DNA of 64,000 nucleotides from Streptococcus suis (GCF_017601095.1 NZ_JAGFUX010000004.1:175455-239454), one strand, 5' to 3'; counted from the stretch's first letter, positions 28,087 through 38,384 are shown. Made by a program: numbers and translations. Notes: a model not told the origin generated them from the sequence alone.

Positions 28087-30261
28087 ATGAACCATTCAAA
28101 AGAAAATAAGCAGGAACACCAACATATGATGCATTCTGAGGAAGTTGGTCAGACCAGCCATCATTCTCATCAGCAGGAGCATCCTCATGAAGAGGGGGTT
28201 CACGCCAATCATCATTCTGACCATCACGCCCATCACGACCATCATCATGTAGGGGGCTCTGACGTCAGTCATCATTCTCATCATACTCATGATGCTCATC
28301 AGCATCACCAAGGGCATGACCATGACATGATGGAGCATGGTGGGCACATGATGCACATGGGGGATATGAATACAAAACTCAAAGTCGCAGTGGCAGTCAT
28401 GATTCCCCTACTTGCCATTTCCCCAATTGCAGGTTTCACTCTTTTACGTTTTCCGGGTGTTGAACTTGTCCAGCTGATATTAGGTTCTATTATCTTCTTC
28501 TACTCAGGAACACCTTTCTTTAACGGAGCTAGAGGGGAGTTGCAAGCTAAAAAACCTGCAATGATGACCCTGATTTCCATGGGGATTATTGTTTCCTATC
28601 TTTACTCCGTTTATGCAACAATTTTAGCGCTATTGGGACAAGAAAGCATGAACTTTTGGTTTGAGTTGTCTACGCTGATTGTCATTATGCTGATTGGGCA
28701 TATCATTGAGATGAAGGCGGTTATGGGAGCAGGCGATGCCCTGAAAGACTTGGCCTCTCTCATTCCGAAAAAAGCCCATCTCAAGGATGGGACAGATGTT
28801 GCGGTAGAGGACTTGCAGATTGGGGATTTCCTCTTAGTCAAGGAAAATGAAAAAATTCCGGCTGACGGTAAGATTTTGAGTGTTGCTCATATTGATGAAT
28901 CCATGATTACTGGGGAATCTCGAGCTGTCAAAAAAGAGGCGGGGGATAGGGTATTCGGTGGTTCGCTCAATCAAAACATGCCCTTTGAAATGGAAGTGAC
29001 CAGTCTTGGTAAGGATAGCTTTTTGGCGCAGGTGACCGAAATGGTCCGTCAAGCGCAAAACCAGAAATCCAAGCTTGAAAATATGGCTGACCGCGTAGCC
29101 TCTTGGCTCTTCTATGCAGCTTTAATTGTGGGGATTTTGGCCTTTATTTATTGGACCATGACGGCTAATCTTGCCTTTGCCTTGATGATGGCAGTTTCTG
29201 TTTTTGTCATTGCCTGTCCGCATGCCCTTGGTCTAGCCATTCCCCTTGTTGTGGCGCGATTGACCACGATTTCTTCAAAAAATGGTCTTTTGGTTCAGAA
29301 CCGAACAGCTCTTGAACAGGTTAACCAGATTCGGTTTGCCTTGATGGATAAGACCGGAACCTTGACCGACGGAAAATTTCAAGTTCGCCACAGCCAAGAT
29401 TTGGTTGAGGGAGCGGATGCGCTGGCCAAAATGGCAGCATTAGAAGTTCTTTCAACCCACCCAATTGCCCTTTCGATTGTGGAGGCGGCAGGTCCACTTT
29501 TCTATCAAGCAGAACGGGTTGAGAATATCCCTGGTAGTGGGATTCGAGGCGTCTTGGATGGAAGGATTTATGAAATCATGTCCTACAAAGGTCTGCAGGA
29601 AATAGGTTTGTCAGTGGATCAGGACGTGATTGCTCCCTATCTTGATTTGGGTCTAACCGTGAGTTTTTTGGTGACTGATCATGTGGTCTTGGGATTTGTA
29701 GCCTTGGGAGACCAGATAAAAGAAGATGCTAAAGATTTTGTAGCAGGCTTGAAAGCGCAGGGTATTAGTCCTGTGATGTTAACGGGTGACAATCCAGCTA
29801 CCGCACAAAAAGTGGCCAGTCAGTTGGGCATAGAGGATTACCGAGCTGAACTTAAACCAGAGGATAAGGCAAAACTGGTCAAGGACTATCAGGCGCGTGG
29901 GGCAGTTCTTTTCATCGGCGATGGAGTCAATGATTCGCCTGCTCTAGCGACGGCAGATTTAGGCTTTGCCATTGGCGCAGGAACTTCTGTTGCCATTCAC
30001 TCTGCAGATGTAGTCTTGGTTCAATCCAATCCATCAGCGGTCTTGGATATGTTGAGCATTGCCAAGACAACCATCCGCAAAATGAAGCAAAATCTCTGGT
30101 TTGGGGCAGGTTACAACATCATTGCCATTCCCTTAGCTGCTGGAATCCTCTATCCAAGCATGGGCATTATGGTGGATCCTTTATTGGCGGCTGTGCTCAT
30201 GAGTCTATCGACGGTTATTGTCGCTATCAATGCTATGGGCTTACGTTACGGTAAACCGTAG
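28087..30261 (+). CDS. copB: Copper-exporting P1B-type ATPase, CopB-like
   Basis: A 724-residue heavy-metal pump. The first ~95 residues are extremely His/Met-rich with repeated HH, HHH and HxH and no CxxC metal-binding domain, as in Enterococcus CopB. The membrane metal site is CPH (ACPHALGLAIPLVV), characteristic of the CopB (P1B-3) branch rather than the CPC of CopA. TGES, DKTGT (phosphorylated Asp), the HP-type motif STHPIA, TGDNPATA and GDGVNDSPALA are all intact. ATG 28087 has TAGGAGTT upstream. No copY, copZ or copA lies nearby, so control through the cop boxes must come from a CopY encoded elsewhere. Confidence 0.92.
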   Translation: MNHSKENKQEHQHMMHSEEVGQTSHHSHQQEHPHEEGVHANHHSDHHAHHDHHHVGGSDVSHHSHHTHDAHQHHQGHDHDMMEHGGHMMHMGDMNTKLKVAVAVMIPLLAISPIAGFTLLRFPGVELVQLILGSIIFFYSGTPFFNGARGELQAKKPAMMTLISMGIIVSYLYSVYATILALLGQESMNFWFELSTLIVIMLIGHIIEMKAVMGAGDALKDLASLIPKKAHLKDGTDVAVEDLQIGDFLLVKENEKIPADGKILSVAHIDESMITGESRAVKKEAGDRVFGGSLNQNMPFEMEVTSLGKDSFLAQVTEMVRQAQNQKSKLENMADRVASWLFYAALIVGILAFIYWTMTANLAFALMMAVSVFVIACPHALGLAIPLVVARLTTISSKNGLLVQNRTALEQVNQIRFALMDKTGTLTDGKFQVRHSQDLVEGADALAKMAALEVLSTHPIALSIVEAAGPLFYQAERVENIPGSGIRGVLDGRIYEIMSYKGLQEIGLSVDQDVIAPYLDLGLTVSFLVTDHVVLGFVALGDQIKEDAKDFVAGLKAQGISPVMLTGDNPATAQKVASQLGIEDYRAELKPEDKAKLVKDYQARGAVLFIGDGVNDSPALATADLGFAIGAGTSVAIHSADVVLVQSNPSAVLDMLSIAKTTIRKMKQNLWFGAGYNIIAIPLAAGILYPSMGIMVDPLLAAVLMSLSTVIVAINAMGLRYGKP

Positions 30262-30288
30262 AAATTTTGACAGATAATATATATAAGT

Positions 30289-30316
30289 AAAACACCGGTC
30301 TATGTCGGTGTTTTAT
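30289..30316 (+). terminator. Terminator after copB
   Basis: Perfect nine-base stem AAAACACCG/CGGTGTTTT with loop GTCTATGT. Confidence 0.8.
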
Positions 30317-30434
30317 GATGTAGGAGATAGGGGTGCTGTTTTCAAGTAAGAACTGCGAGAAATCTACTGCGATAATTAGTATGATATTTGACTATAATCT
30401 GGTATAATGGGAAAAAACATCGTGAGAGTGTAGT

Positions 30435-31982
30435 ATGAAAAAATTGTGGAAAATTATTTATAGTCGGGTTTTTATAGTTCTTGCCCTTTTATTATTGACA
30501 GTCTTTGCGATAGTTTGGGTGGTTGGTTCACTAGCAGTCTATGTCCCAGCTATCTTGACGGCATTACAAGTTTTTTCTATTATTGTAGCCATTTCCATCA
30601 TCAATCGCCCCATGAACGCTAGTTTTAAGCTGACCTGGATCTTGTTTGTCATCGGTATTCCTATTTTCGGTGCCCTCTTTTACTTTATCCTGCAGTCCAA
30701 TATCGAGACCCGTCGTTATCGAAAAACCTTTCAGCGCCAGGCAGAGATTTTGCGTCAGTACGGTAAGACCTCTGAAAAGGTGATGAAAGGTCTGGCAAAA
30801 GAAGACAGGGAGCAGCTGAAACTGGCTCACTACATGAGCGAGTATGTTGGTTATCCTCTTCATACCAATACCGATGCTGTTTATTTCTCATCAGGAGAAG
30901 CAAAGTTTGAAGCCCTTTTGGAGGAGTTGAAAAAAGCAGAGCAGTATATCTTTATGGAGTATTTCATTGTTGATTTCGGCTATATGTGGGAATCGATTTT
31001 GGATATTCTGAAGGAAAAAGCAGCCCAGGGTGTGGAAGTCCGATTTATGTATGATGGAATGAATTCGCTGAGTACTCTGCCTTATTCCTATTACAAAACC
31101 TTGCGTTCCTACGGTATTAAGACTCGAGTATTCTCACAGATTATCCCTGCCTTATCGACCGTTCAGAACAACCGTGACCACCGTAAAATTGCTGTGATTG
31201 ATGGCAAGGTGGCCTTCACGGGTGGTGTCAATATAGCAGACGAATACATCAATAAGCGGGAGCGTTTTGGCTACTGGAAGGATGCGGCCATCATGATCAA
31301 GGGCGAGGCAGTGTCCAACTTTACCCTTATGTTCTTGCAGATGTGGAACCACAATGAGAAAAAGCAAACAGATGACTTGAAATACCTGAAAGCGGCGCGT
31401 GAAGCAGAAGTGGAAGAAGTGACAGGTCAAGGTTATTTTCTGGCCTACGGTGAAAATCCCTTCGATAATGACGAAGTTGCCAAGCGGGTCTATCTGGACA
31501 TGATTCAGTCAGCAACGGACTACATCTACATCATGACTCCGTATCTGGTCTTGGATGACGAGATGATTGATAACCTGACTTATGCTGCTAAACGTGGTGT
31601 ACGAGTTAAATTACTCTTGCCGCATATCTATGACAAGCAGTCAGCTTATCTGGCCGCTCGGATGGATTTTAGAACCTACCTGGAATCAGGAATTGAAATT
31701 TATGAGTTCACACCTGGTTTTGTCCATTCAAAGGTTGTTTTGGTTGACGATAAGAAGGCAACTGTCGGCACAGTCAATATGGATTTTCGTTCATTCTATC
31801 TCAATTTTGAATGTGGTTTGTATGTCTATAACCACAAACAAGTTTTGGCAGACATATTGCAGGATTTTGAAGATTCCTTTGCCAAAGCAGAGCAGATTAC
31901 CTTGGTCGGTTTTGAAAATACCTATCCATGGTTTAAACGTCTGGGTGGTGCCTTGATGAACATTATTTCACCACTTTTATAG
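30435..31982 (+). CDS. cls: Cardiolipin synthase
   Basis: Condenses two phosphatidylglycerols to cardiolipin at the membrane. The 515-residue protein has two N-terminal membrane segments (about 12-32 and 38-58, with a third at about 68-85) and two phospholipase D-type HKD motifs: NRDHRKIAVIDG near residue 247 and FVHSKVVLVDDKKATVGTVN near residue 430. The two-HKD layout and length match bacterial ClsA. A TATAAT lies at 30403-30408 upstream. Monocistronic between copB and recJ, with a terminator on each side. Confidence 0.93.
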   Translation: MKKLWKIIYSRVFIVLALLLLTVFAIVWVVGSLAVYVPAILTALQVFSIIVAISIINRPMNASFKLTWILFVIGIPIFGALFYFILQSNIETRRYRKTFQRQAEILRQYGKTSEKVMKGLAKEDREQLKLAHYMSEYVGYPLHTNTDAVYFSSGEAKFEALLEELKKAEQYIFMEYFIVDFGYMWESILDILKEKAAQGVEVRFMYDGMNSLSTLPYSYYKTLRSYGIKTRVFSQIIPALSTVQNNRDHRKIAVIDGKVAFTGGVNIADEYINKRERFGYWKDAAIMIKGEAVSNFTLMFLQMWNHNEKKQTDDLKYLKAAREAEVEEVTGQGYFLAYGENPFDNDEVAKRVYLDMIQSATDYIYIMTPYLVLDDEMIDNLTYAAKRGVRVKLLLPHIYDKQSAYLAARMDFRTYLESGIEIYEFTPGFVHSKVVLVDDKKATVGTVNMDFRSFYLNFECGLYVYNHKQVLADILQDFEDSFAKAEQITLVGFENTYPWFKRLGGALMNIISPLL

Positions 31983-32013
31983 ATTGAAAATTGTGATGAA
32001 ATCCATTTTAAAT

Positions 32014-32050
32014 AGAGAGAGTCAGGTAGAGTCCGGGCTCTCTTTTTTTT
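32014..32050 (+). terminator. Terminator after cls
   Basis: Stem AGAGAGTC/GGCTCTCT type (one G-U pair) followed by eight T. Confidence 0.8.
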
Positions 32051-32058
32051 AAGAAAAA

Positions 32059-32067
32059 TGATATAAT
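32059..32067 (+). promoter_or_regulatory. Extended -10 promoter of recJ
   Basis: TGATATAAT, a perfect extended -10 box, about 28 bases upstream of the recJ start. Confidence 0.6.
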
Positions 32068-32094
32068 AGTAGTCTATGACTAAAGGAGAAAAAA

Positions 32095-34311
32095 GTGATT
32101 ACATCAACCTATAGCTGGGAGATTCTTCCAGGTTTTTCCGATAATGACTTTATCAAATTAGCAAAAAAAGAAGGCTTAGACCCGCTTGCAGCCAAGCTCC
32201 TCTATGAAAGAGGCATCCAAACAAAGGAAGCCTTAGTCAGTTTTCTGCAACCGAGTTTAGAGGATTTGCATGACCCTTATCTTCTGCATGATATGGACAA
32301 GGCGGTGGAACGGATTCGCCGTGCCATAGAGGATTATGAGCAGATTTTGATCTATGGGGACTATGATGCGGACGGTATGACTTCGGCTTCCATTCTCAAG
32401 GAAACCCTGGAGGAGCTGGGGGCGGAGGTGCAAGTTTATCTGCCCAATCGGTTTACAGACGGCTACGGGCCCAACCAGTCTGTCTATAAGTATTTTATTG
32501 AGCAGCAGGGAATTTCACTGATAGTCACCGTCGATAATGGAGTAGCGGGGCATGAGGCTATTGCCTATGCCAAGGAAATGGGAGTGGATGTTGTGGTGAC
32601 AGATCACCATTCCCTTCAGGAAACCCTGCCAGATGCCTATGCTATTGTTCACCCAGAGCACCCAGAGGGCAACTATCCTTTCAAACATCTGGCCGGATGT
32701 GGCGTGGCTTTTAAGCTGGCTTGTGCTTTGCTTGAAACGGTTCATGCAGACTTACTGGATTTGGTTGCCATTGGTACCATTGCAGATATGGTCAGCTTGA
32801 CCGATGAAAATCGCATCATGGTCAAGTATGGGCTTTCTCTTCTCAAGCAGACGGAGCGTGCAGGTTTGCAGGAGCTGATGCAGGTGGCAGGGATTGATGT
32901 GGCTAGTCTGGATGAGGAAACAGTTGGTTTTCAAATTGCTCCACGCTTGAATGCCTTGGGTCGTTTGGATGATCCCAATCCTGCGGTTGATTTGTTAACA
33001 GGATTTGATGAAGAAGAAGCTCATGAGATTGCCCTCATGATAGATGCCAAAAATACCGAACGCAAGGAAATTGTGCAGGATATTTATGATCAAGCCAAGG
33101 AAATGATTGACTACAATCAGCCAGTGCAGGTCTTAGCCAAGGAAGGCTGGAATCCTGGCGTTCTGGGGATTGTGGCAGGTCGCCTCTTGGAAGAATTGCA
33201 GCAGCCTATTATCGTCTTGTCCATTGCAGACGGACGTGCCAAAGGCTCCGCTCGCTCGGTTGAAGCGGTGGATATTTTCCAAGCCCTCAAGAATCACCAA
33301 GATCTCTTTATCGCCTTTGGCGGTCACGCTGGGGCGGCTGGCATGACCTTGGAAGTTGATAAGTTGGCAGACTTGGCTACTACCTTGGCAGATTATATCC
33401 GTGACAATAAACTGGAAGAAGCCAGCAAGTCCAACTTGGTCTTGGACGAAGAGCTGGATTTGGAGGAATTGACACTGGATACGCTCAAGTCCTTTGACAA
33501 GCTGGCTCCTTACGGTATGGACAATAAAAAACCGATTTTCTATGTTAAAGATGTGCAGGTTGAGTCCGCACGGACCATGGGGCAGGGAAATGCCCACCTC
33601 AAGCTTCGTTTGGTCAAGGGAGAAGCAGCCTTTGACCTAGTTGCCTTTGGTCAAGGAAATCAGGCCTTGGAATTTTCTCAGGCGAAGAATTTAGAGCTGG
33701 CCGTGACCCTGTCTGTCAATCAGTGGAACGGCAATACCAGCCTCCAACTCATGCTGGTTGATGCCCGTGTAGAAGGTGTTCAGCTCTACAATATTCGCGG
33801 TAAACAGCACAATCTTCCAGAAGGAGTGCCCGTCTTGGATATGGCTGACTTGTCCAATCTAGCAGGTGCGGATTCGCTTGTCTTAGCCAATTTACCCGAA
33901 AATCTATCGGACCTCAAATCCGTTTTCCAAGACCATGATTTTCAAGCGATTTATTTCAAGAATGAAATAGCGACTCCCTATTACTTAGACGGTTATGGTA
34001 GTCGGGAGCAATTTGCCAAGCTCTACAAAACCATCTATCAATTTAAGGAATTTGATGTCCGCTACAAGCTGGCAGAATTGGCAACTTATCTGAAAATCAA
34101 GCAGCCCCTCTTGGTCAAGATGATTCAGATTTTCCAAGAACTTGGTTTTGTGACCATTGCAGACGGAGTTATGACGGTCAATGCGGATGCTGATAAACGT
34201 GCCATTTCAGAAAGCCAAATTTACCAAGAGTTGAAACAGCAGGTCATGGAACAAGAGCTTATGGCCCTGGGACCTGTGCAAGAAATCTATGACTGGCTGA
34301 TGGAAAACTAG
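32095..34311 (+). CDS. recJ: Single-stranded-DNA-specific exonuclease RecJ
   Basis: 5'-3' single-strand exonuclease used in recombination and repair. The 738-residue protein has the DHH-family motifs YGDYDADGMTS near residue 82, VTVDNG near 141, VVTDHHSL near 160 and HPEHPEGNYPFKHLAGCGV near 182; the DHHA1 domain includes FGGHAGAAGM near 405. A long C-terminal extension (about 560-738) is present, as in other streptococcal RecJ proteins. Start is GTG 32095 with AAAGGAGAAAA directly upstream. Confidence 0.95.
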   Translation: MITSTYSWEILPGFSDNDFIKLAKKEGLDPLAAKLLYERGIQTKEALVSFLQPSLEDLHDPYLLHDMDKAVERIRRAIEDYEQILIYGDYDADGMTSASILKETLEELGAEVQVYLPNRFTDGYGPNQSVYKYFIEQQGISLIVTVDNGVAGHEAIAYAKEMGVDVVVTDHHSLQETLPDAYAIVHPEHPEGNYPFKHLAGCGVAFKLACALLETVHADLLDLVAIGTIADMVSLTDENRIMVKYGLSLLKQTERAGLQELMQVAGIDVASLDEETVGFQIAPRLNALGRLDDPNPAVDLLTGFDEEEAHEIALMIDAKNTERKEIVQDIYDQAKEMIDYNQPVQVLAKEGWNPGVLGIVAGRLLEELQQPIIVLSIADGRAKGSARSVEAVDIFQALKNHQDLFIAFGGHAGAAGMTLEVDKLADLATTLADYIRDNKLEEASKSNLVLDEELDLEELTLDTLKSFDKLAPYGMDNKKPIFYVKDVQVESARTMGQGNAHLKLRLVKGEAAFDLVAFGQGNQALEFSQAKNLELAVTLSVNQWNGNTSLQLMLVDARVEGVQLYNIRGKQHNLPEGVPVLDMADLSNLAGADSLVLANLPENLSDLKSVFQDHDFQAIYFKNEIATPYYLDGYGSREQFAKLYKTIYQFKEFDVRYKLAELATYLKIKQPLLVKMIQIFQELGFVTIADGVMTVNADADKRAISESQIYQELKQQVMEQELMALGPVQEIYDWLMEN

Positions 34312-34322
34312 GAGAAGAATCT

Positions 34323-35387
34323 ATGACATATTGGTTCATCTACCTTTGCATGTTTGTCATTTTGCTCTGGATTGTCTACAAATTGATGCTCAAAGAACCA
34401 AGTGATAAGCAGCAAGAGGATGTGCAGTTAGAGAACAGTGATCCTGTTTTGCAAGAATTGTCCCAGATGGGATGGTCACAATTTGCCATTGCTAGGGTTA
34501 AGGGAGACATTAGGAGCGAAGAAGCAGGTCTGTTTGCTAGCTCTAGCTTTCACCGCCTCTGCTTGGCCCAGTGGCAAGGGACTAGGAAAGAAAAACAAAA
34601 ACATCTGGCTTTTTTCCTTTCATTTCTAAATTTTCCAGAGAACTGGAAGGGAAGTGAAAAAGAAGCTACCGCATTGTTGGACAAGATATCGAAAGAAACT
34701 CCTCCTCACCATCCATTTTGGAAGGATTTTTCAGGTTTTGTTGCCGAATGTTTTATGGATGAATCACTTGGGGGACTGTGGAAGGAACTGCATCAACTAC
34801 GTTATTTGATAGCTGTTCAGCAAGCTGATTGGGTTCGTCGTCAGTATGGCAAAAATGGACAGTCTGACAGAGATGCCCTGGTTTCTTATCTAAGAAACTT
34901 GAAAAAAGATGCCTATGACTTGGATGAATCTGCCCGCCTCCACAATAAATTTTTTCTTACAGAAAATGACCGACGAGTCCATCATTTTTCGCCGAATTTG
35001 AAAATTTTGATCTATTTTCATTCCGAATTTATTCTGTCATCAGAAGGGCACTTTCTGTTGATAGGGGATGGTCAGTTTGACAAAAATGGAACGGTAAATG
35101 GTGCTTCATTTAACTATGCTAGTCGTAACGATAGACTCCATTGGCTCTTGGATATTACCCCAGTTAGAAAGTTTGATCCCGACTTTCGTAGAAAAATGCT
35201 TAAGACCAAGGCAGGCCGATACATTGCCCCTAGTTTATTTCCTAGGAAAAAATTTGTGATTTCATTTAAGAATTGGGCCACTCATTATAAAAACCCTAGG
35301 GGTTTAAGCTCGGTAAATGGTGTCAGCAAGTATCGTCAAGTTCAAGGAGAGATTAAAAAGCTGAAGTGCCAATTGAAATCTGGTTAA
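34323..35387 (+). CDS. Hypothetical membrane-anchored protein, possibly DUF3114
   Basis: A 354-residue protein with one N-terminal membrane segment (about residues 3-22) and then a large basic, presumably cytoplasmic domain. The C-terminal stretch with VNGASFNYASRNDRLHW and DPDFRRKM reminds me of DUF3114, a streptococcal family of unknown function; this is from memory and tentative. No catalytic motif is recognised. Start ATG 34323 follows AGGAGAAGAATCT, 11 bases after recJ, so it is probably co-transcribed with recJ. Confidence 0.65.
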   Translation: MTYWFIYLCMFVILLWIVYKLMLKEPSDKQQEDVQLENSDPVLQELSQMGWSQFAIARVKGDIRSEEAGLFASSSFHRLCLAQWQGTRKEKQKHLAFFLSFLNFPENWKGSEKEATALLDKISKETPPHHPFWKDFSGFVAECFMDESLGGLWKELHQLRYLIAVQQADWVRRQYGKNGQSDRDALVSYLRNLKKDAYDLDESARLHNKFFLTENDRRVHHFSPNLKILIYFHSEFILSSEGHFLLIGDGQFDKNGTVNGASFNYASRNDRLHWLLDITPVRKFDPDFRRKMLKTKAGRYIAPSLFPRKKFVISFKNWATHYKNPRGLSSVNGVSKYRQVQGEIKKLKCQLKSG

Positions 35388-35422
35388 TAAAAGGGATTTT
35401 TGTCCCAAAAACTGGAAATTCA

Positions 35423-35431
35423 TGCTATAAT
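35423..35431 (+). promoter_or_regulatory. Extended -10 promoter of apt
   Basis: TGCTATAAT, a perfect extended -10, 33 bases upstream of the apt start codon. Confidence 0.65.
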
Positions 35432-35464
35432 GAAGAGTAGAATAAAAAATAAAGAGAGAATAAA

Positions 35465-35977
35465 ATGAAACTTGAAAATTACATTGCCTCTATTGAAAAC
35501 TATCCAAAAGAAGGAATTACCTTCCGTGATATCAGCCCCTTGATGGCTGATGGCAATGCTTATAGTTATGCCATTCGAGAAATTGTCCAATATGCGACGG
35601 ACAAGAAAATCGATATGATTGTTGGGCCAGAAGCGCGTGGGTTCATCGTTGGATGCCCAGTTGCTTTTGAATTGGGAATCGGCTTTGCACCTGTTCGTAA
35701 ACCAGGTAAATTGCCACGCGAAGTGATTTCAGCAGACTACGAAAAAGAATATGGTCTTGATACCTTGACTATGCACTCTGATGCCATCAAACCAGGTCAA
35801 CGTGTCTTGATTGTCGATGATTTGTTGGCAACTGGTGGAACTGTTAAAGCCACAATCGAAATGATTGAAAAATTGGGTGGTGTGGTTGCTGGTTGTGCTT
35901 TCTTGATTGAACTAGATGAATTAAAAGGCCGTGAAGCAATCGGAGACTACGATTACAAGGTTTTGATGCATTACTAA
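35465..35977 (+). CDS. apt: Adenine phosphoribosyltransferase
   Basis: Salvages adenine to AMP with PRPP. The 170-residue length is standard. The PRPP-binding motif [16 protein letters not shown] lies near residue 119, and the substrate loop [13 protein letters not shown] near residue 59. In many streptococci apt follows recJ; here the putative DUF3114 gene lies between. It has its own promoter. Confidence 0.96.
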   Translation: MKLENYIASIENYPKEGITFRDISPLMADGNAYSYAIREIVQYATDKKIDMIVGPEARGFIVGCPVAFELGIGFAPVRKPGKLPREVISADYEKEYGLDTLTMHSDAIKPGQRVLIVDDLLATGGTVKATIEMIEKLGGVVAGCAFLIELDELKGREAIGDYDYKVLMHY

Positions 35978-35994
35978 TATAGCTTGAAACTATA
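35978..35994. promoter_or_regulatory. MET-box upstream of metA
   Basis: TATAGCTTGAAACTATA, one mismatch from the perfect palindrome. It lies one base after the apt stop. The metA -10 box (TATAAT, 36040-36045) puts its centre at about -66 from the predicted start site, the same geometry as at the MetE-like gene. Confidence 0.78.
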
Positions 35995-36039
35995 ACAATT
36001 CCTATTTTTATTCTAATTGAAAAGTATAGCTTCCTCTTT

Positions 36040-36045
36040 TATAAT
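36040..36045 (+). promoter_or_regulatory. -10 box of metA
   Basis: Perfect TATAAT, 24 bases upstream of the metA start codon, with no obvious -35 hexamer, as expected for an activator-dependent promoter. Confidence 0.6.
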
Positions 36046-36069
36046 AGATAAAAAGAGATGGAGGTTGCT

Positions 36070-37002
36070 ATGCCTATTAAGTTAGAGAAAAATTTGCCAG
36101 CAGTAGATATTTTACGGACAGAAAATATTTTCGTAATGGATCATCTACGCGCAGGCAGTCAGGATATTCGGCCAATCAAAATTCTCATACTGAATTTGAT
36201 GCCTAATAAGATTGTGACGGAGACTCAGCTACTCCGTCTTTTAGCCAATACACCCCTGCAGTTGGAAGTTGAATTCCTCTATATGGCTAGTCATGAATCC
36301 AAAAATACTCATAGCGATCATCTGGACCAATTTTACAAAGATTTTTCTGAGGTTCGTGAGGAGTATTTTGATGGTTTGATTGTGACTGGCGCCCCTGTTG
36401 AGAATCTACCTTTTGAGGAGGTGGATTATTGGCCTGAGTTGCTTGAAGTCTTTAATTGGGCAAAGAGCCATGTTTATTCAACACTTCACATCTGTTGGGG
36501 AGCGCAAGCTGGTCTCTATGCTCGTTATGGCGTTGCAAAACATGTCTTGAAGGAGAAACTTTCTGGGGTTTATTCTCAAAAAGTTTTGGAGACACATTGT
36601 CCGCTGATGCGTGGTTTTGATGACCAGTTTAAAGCTCCGCATTCACGTTATACGGAAGTTCGAAAGGAAGATATTCAATCGCTAACGCATTTGAAAATCT
36701 TATCTGCTGGTCCAGAGGTGGGCCTGTCCATTCTAGCCAGTCATGATTTGCGCGAGGTTTATAGTTTTGGGCATTTAGAATATGACCGAGACACCTTGCA
36801 AAGAGAATATCAGCGTGATTGTGCCGCAGGGAAATCTCCCTATCTACCTCATCAGTATTTTCCAGAAGATGATTTGAATCGTCTGCCTTGTTTAACATGG
36901 AATTTGGCAGCGGCGCAATTTTTCACCAACTGGATAAATTATGCTGTTTACCAAGAAACTCCGTTTGACTGGAGTCAATTCGATAACACAGAAAGGGATT
37001 AA
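36070..37002 (+). CDS. metA: Homoserine O-acetyltransferase (MetA/HTS family)
   Basis: Acylates L-homoserine, the first committed step to methionine. The 310-residue protein has the catalytic cysteine in [14 protein letters not shown] near residue 142 and the catalytic His/Glu region in [11 protein letters not shown] near residue 235. In [12 protein letters not shown] the residue after PV is Glu, at the position where E. coli MetA has Gly; in this family Glu selects acetyl-CoA over succinyl-CoA, so acetyltransferase activity is predicted. ATG 36070 has GGAGG six bases upstream; ATG 36058 has no ribosome-binding site. It is followed after seven bases by dnaD. Confidence 0.93.
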   Translation: MPIKLEKNLPAVDILRTENIFVMDHLRAGSQDIRPIKILILNLMPNKIVTETQLLRLLANTPLQLEVEFLYMASHESKNTHSDHLDQFYKDFSEVREEYFDGLIVTGAPVENLPFEEVDYWPELLEVFNWAKSHVYSTLHICWGAQAGLYARYGVAKHVLKEKLSGVYSQKVLETHCPLMRGFDDQFKAPHSRYTEVRKEDIQSLTHLKILSAGPEVGLSILASHDLREVYSFGHLEYDRDTLQREYQRDCAAGKSPYLPHQYFPEDDLNRLPCLTWNLAAAQFFTNWINYAVYQETPFDWSQFDNTERD

Positions 37003-37009
37003 GAGGAAA

Positions 37010-37696
37010 ATGTCCACTTTTCGTCATTTCAAAGAAGGTCACCTGGTATTGCCAGCTGACCTCCTCTTTCGTTTTCAGGAAATTTTTGATTCTGCTCAAG
37101 AATTTGTCATTTGGCAATTTTTCTATTTTCAAAATACCAGTTCGTTAGAAGCGATTGCACCTAGCGAAATCGCCCAGGCAACTGGGCAAGACCTGATGGT
37201 CATTAATGACTTGATTGAAGGTCTAGTAGAAAAAGGACTCTTGGAGTTAAAAGAAATCAGTGTTGCTGGTGAAGTGGATATCTTGTTCAATGCCTTTCCT
37301 CTCTTTGATCGCTTAGAAGAATTGAATCAGCCACAAGTAAGTCTGCCGCTTGAGGTGGTTGCCCCGCCTCAGTTTGAGAATGATTTGTTGCAGCTTGTTT
37401 CAGATTTTGAGAGAGAATTGGGTAGAATGTTGTCTCCGTTTGAATTAGAAGATTTGCAACAATCCTTGGAGGAAGGGACATCCGCCGACTTAATTAGGGC
37501 AGCCCTTCGTGAGTCCGTCTTTAGCGGCAAGATAAACTGGCGTTATATTCAGGCTATTTTGCGCAACTGGCGACGAGAAGGAATTACAACGGTGGCCCAA
37601 GTAGAAGCGAAAAATGCAGAGCGGGAACAAGTAAATCCCAAACAAGTAACAGCATCAGCTGAATTCTATGATGCAATGAATCTTTGGAAAGACTAA
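37010..37696 (+). CDS. dnaD: DnaD-domain replication initiation protein
   Basis: Primosome protein that helps load the helicase at oriC and stalled forks. The 228-residue protein has a winged-helix N-terminal domain (about 1-100) and a C-terminal DnaB/DnaD domain (about 130-205) with the motif WRYIQAILRNWRREGI, close to the family signature YxxxIxxxW near residues 183-198. ATG 37010 has AAGAGGAAA upstream, seven bases after the metA stop. TrmK starts one base after its stop. Confidence 0.92.
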   Translation: MSTFRHFKEGHLVLPADLLFRFQEIFDSAQEFVIWQFFYFQNTSSLEAIAPSEIAQATGQDLMVINDLIEGLVEKGLLELKEISVAGEVDILFNAFPLFDRLEELNQPQVSLPLEVVAPPQFENDLLQLVSDFERELGRMLSPFELEDLQQSLEEGTSADLIRAALRESVFSGKINWRYIQAILRNWRREGITTVAQVEAKNAEREQVNPKQVTASAEFYDAMNLWKD

Positions 37697-37697
37697 T

Positions 37698-38384
37698 ATG
37701 GAAACCAAATTATCACAACGATTGGAGGCTGTTGCCTTCTTTGTGCCTCAAGGGGCTCGACTAGCAGATTTAGGGAGTGATCATGCTTATCTCCCTCTTT
37801 TTTTGGTGGAACAGGGCAGGATTGACTTTGCCATAGCAGGCGAAGTGGTTCAAGGTCCCTACCAGTCTGCCCTACAAAATGTGGAACAGGCAGGTCAAGC
37901 CGACAAGATTTCTGTCCGCCTGGCAAATGGTCTGGCGGCAGTTGAGCTAGATGACCAAGTCAGCACCGTGACCGTTGCTGGAATGGGTGGTCGTCTGATA
38001 GCTGAAATCTTGGAAACAGGAAAAGACAAGCTTGCTTCGGTTGAGCGATTGGTTTTACAGCCAAATAACCGTGAAGATGATGTTCGTCGTTGGTTAATCG
38101 CCCATGATTTTCAGCTGGTTGCTGAGAAAATCTTAGAAGAAAATGACAAGATTTATGAAATCTTAGTGGCGGAGAAAGGCCAGTCAGATTTGACCGCAAT
38201 CCAGTTGCGGTTTGGTCCTTATTTGCTGGAAGAGCAGTCTGCAACCTTCCAGAAAAAGTGGCTTAAGGAACTGGACAAGATGACCTACGCTTTGGAGCAA
38301 GTGCCTCTTGAACGCCAAGCTGACCGCTCTGCCATTTCTCAAAAAATCCATCAAATTCAGGAGGTGCTTCATGTTAGCAAGTAA
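37698..38384 (+). CDS. trmK: tRNA (adenine(22)-N1)-methyltransferase TrmK
   Basis: SAM-dependent methyltransferase that makes m1A22 in tRNA. The 228-residue protein shows [25 protein letters not shown] motif I with [10 protein letters not shown] near residue 21, [23 protein letters not shown] near residue 91, and [14 protein letters not shown] near residue 117. A C-terminal coiled coil (about 175-228) is typical. It overlaps the Nif3-like gene by 14 bases; this pair and the upstream dnaD are conserved neighbours. Confidence 0.94.
   Translation: METKLSQRLEAVAFFVPQGARLADLGSDHAYLPLFLVEQGRIDFAIAGEVVQGPYQSALQNVEQAGQADKISVRLANGLAAVELDDQVSTVTVAGMGGRLIAEILETGKDKLASVERLVLQPNNREDDVRRWLIAHDFQLVAEKILEENDKIYEILVAEKGQSDLTAIQLRFGPYLLEEQSATFQKKWLKELDKMTYALEQVPLERQADRSAISQKIHQIQEVLHVSK

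Noticed and set aside
28096..28356. Met-rich 86-codon minus-strand frame
   Set aside because: It is the complement of the His-codon-rich N-terminus of copB (CAT/CAC read backwards gives ATG/GTG), so the methionine richness is an artefact.
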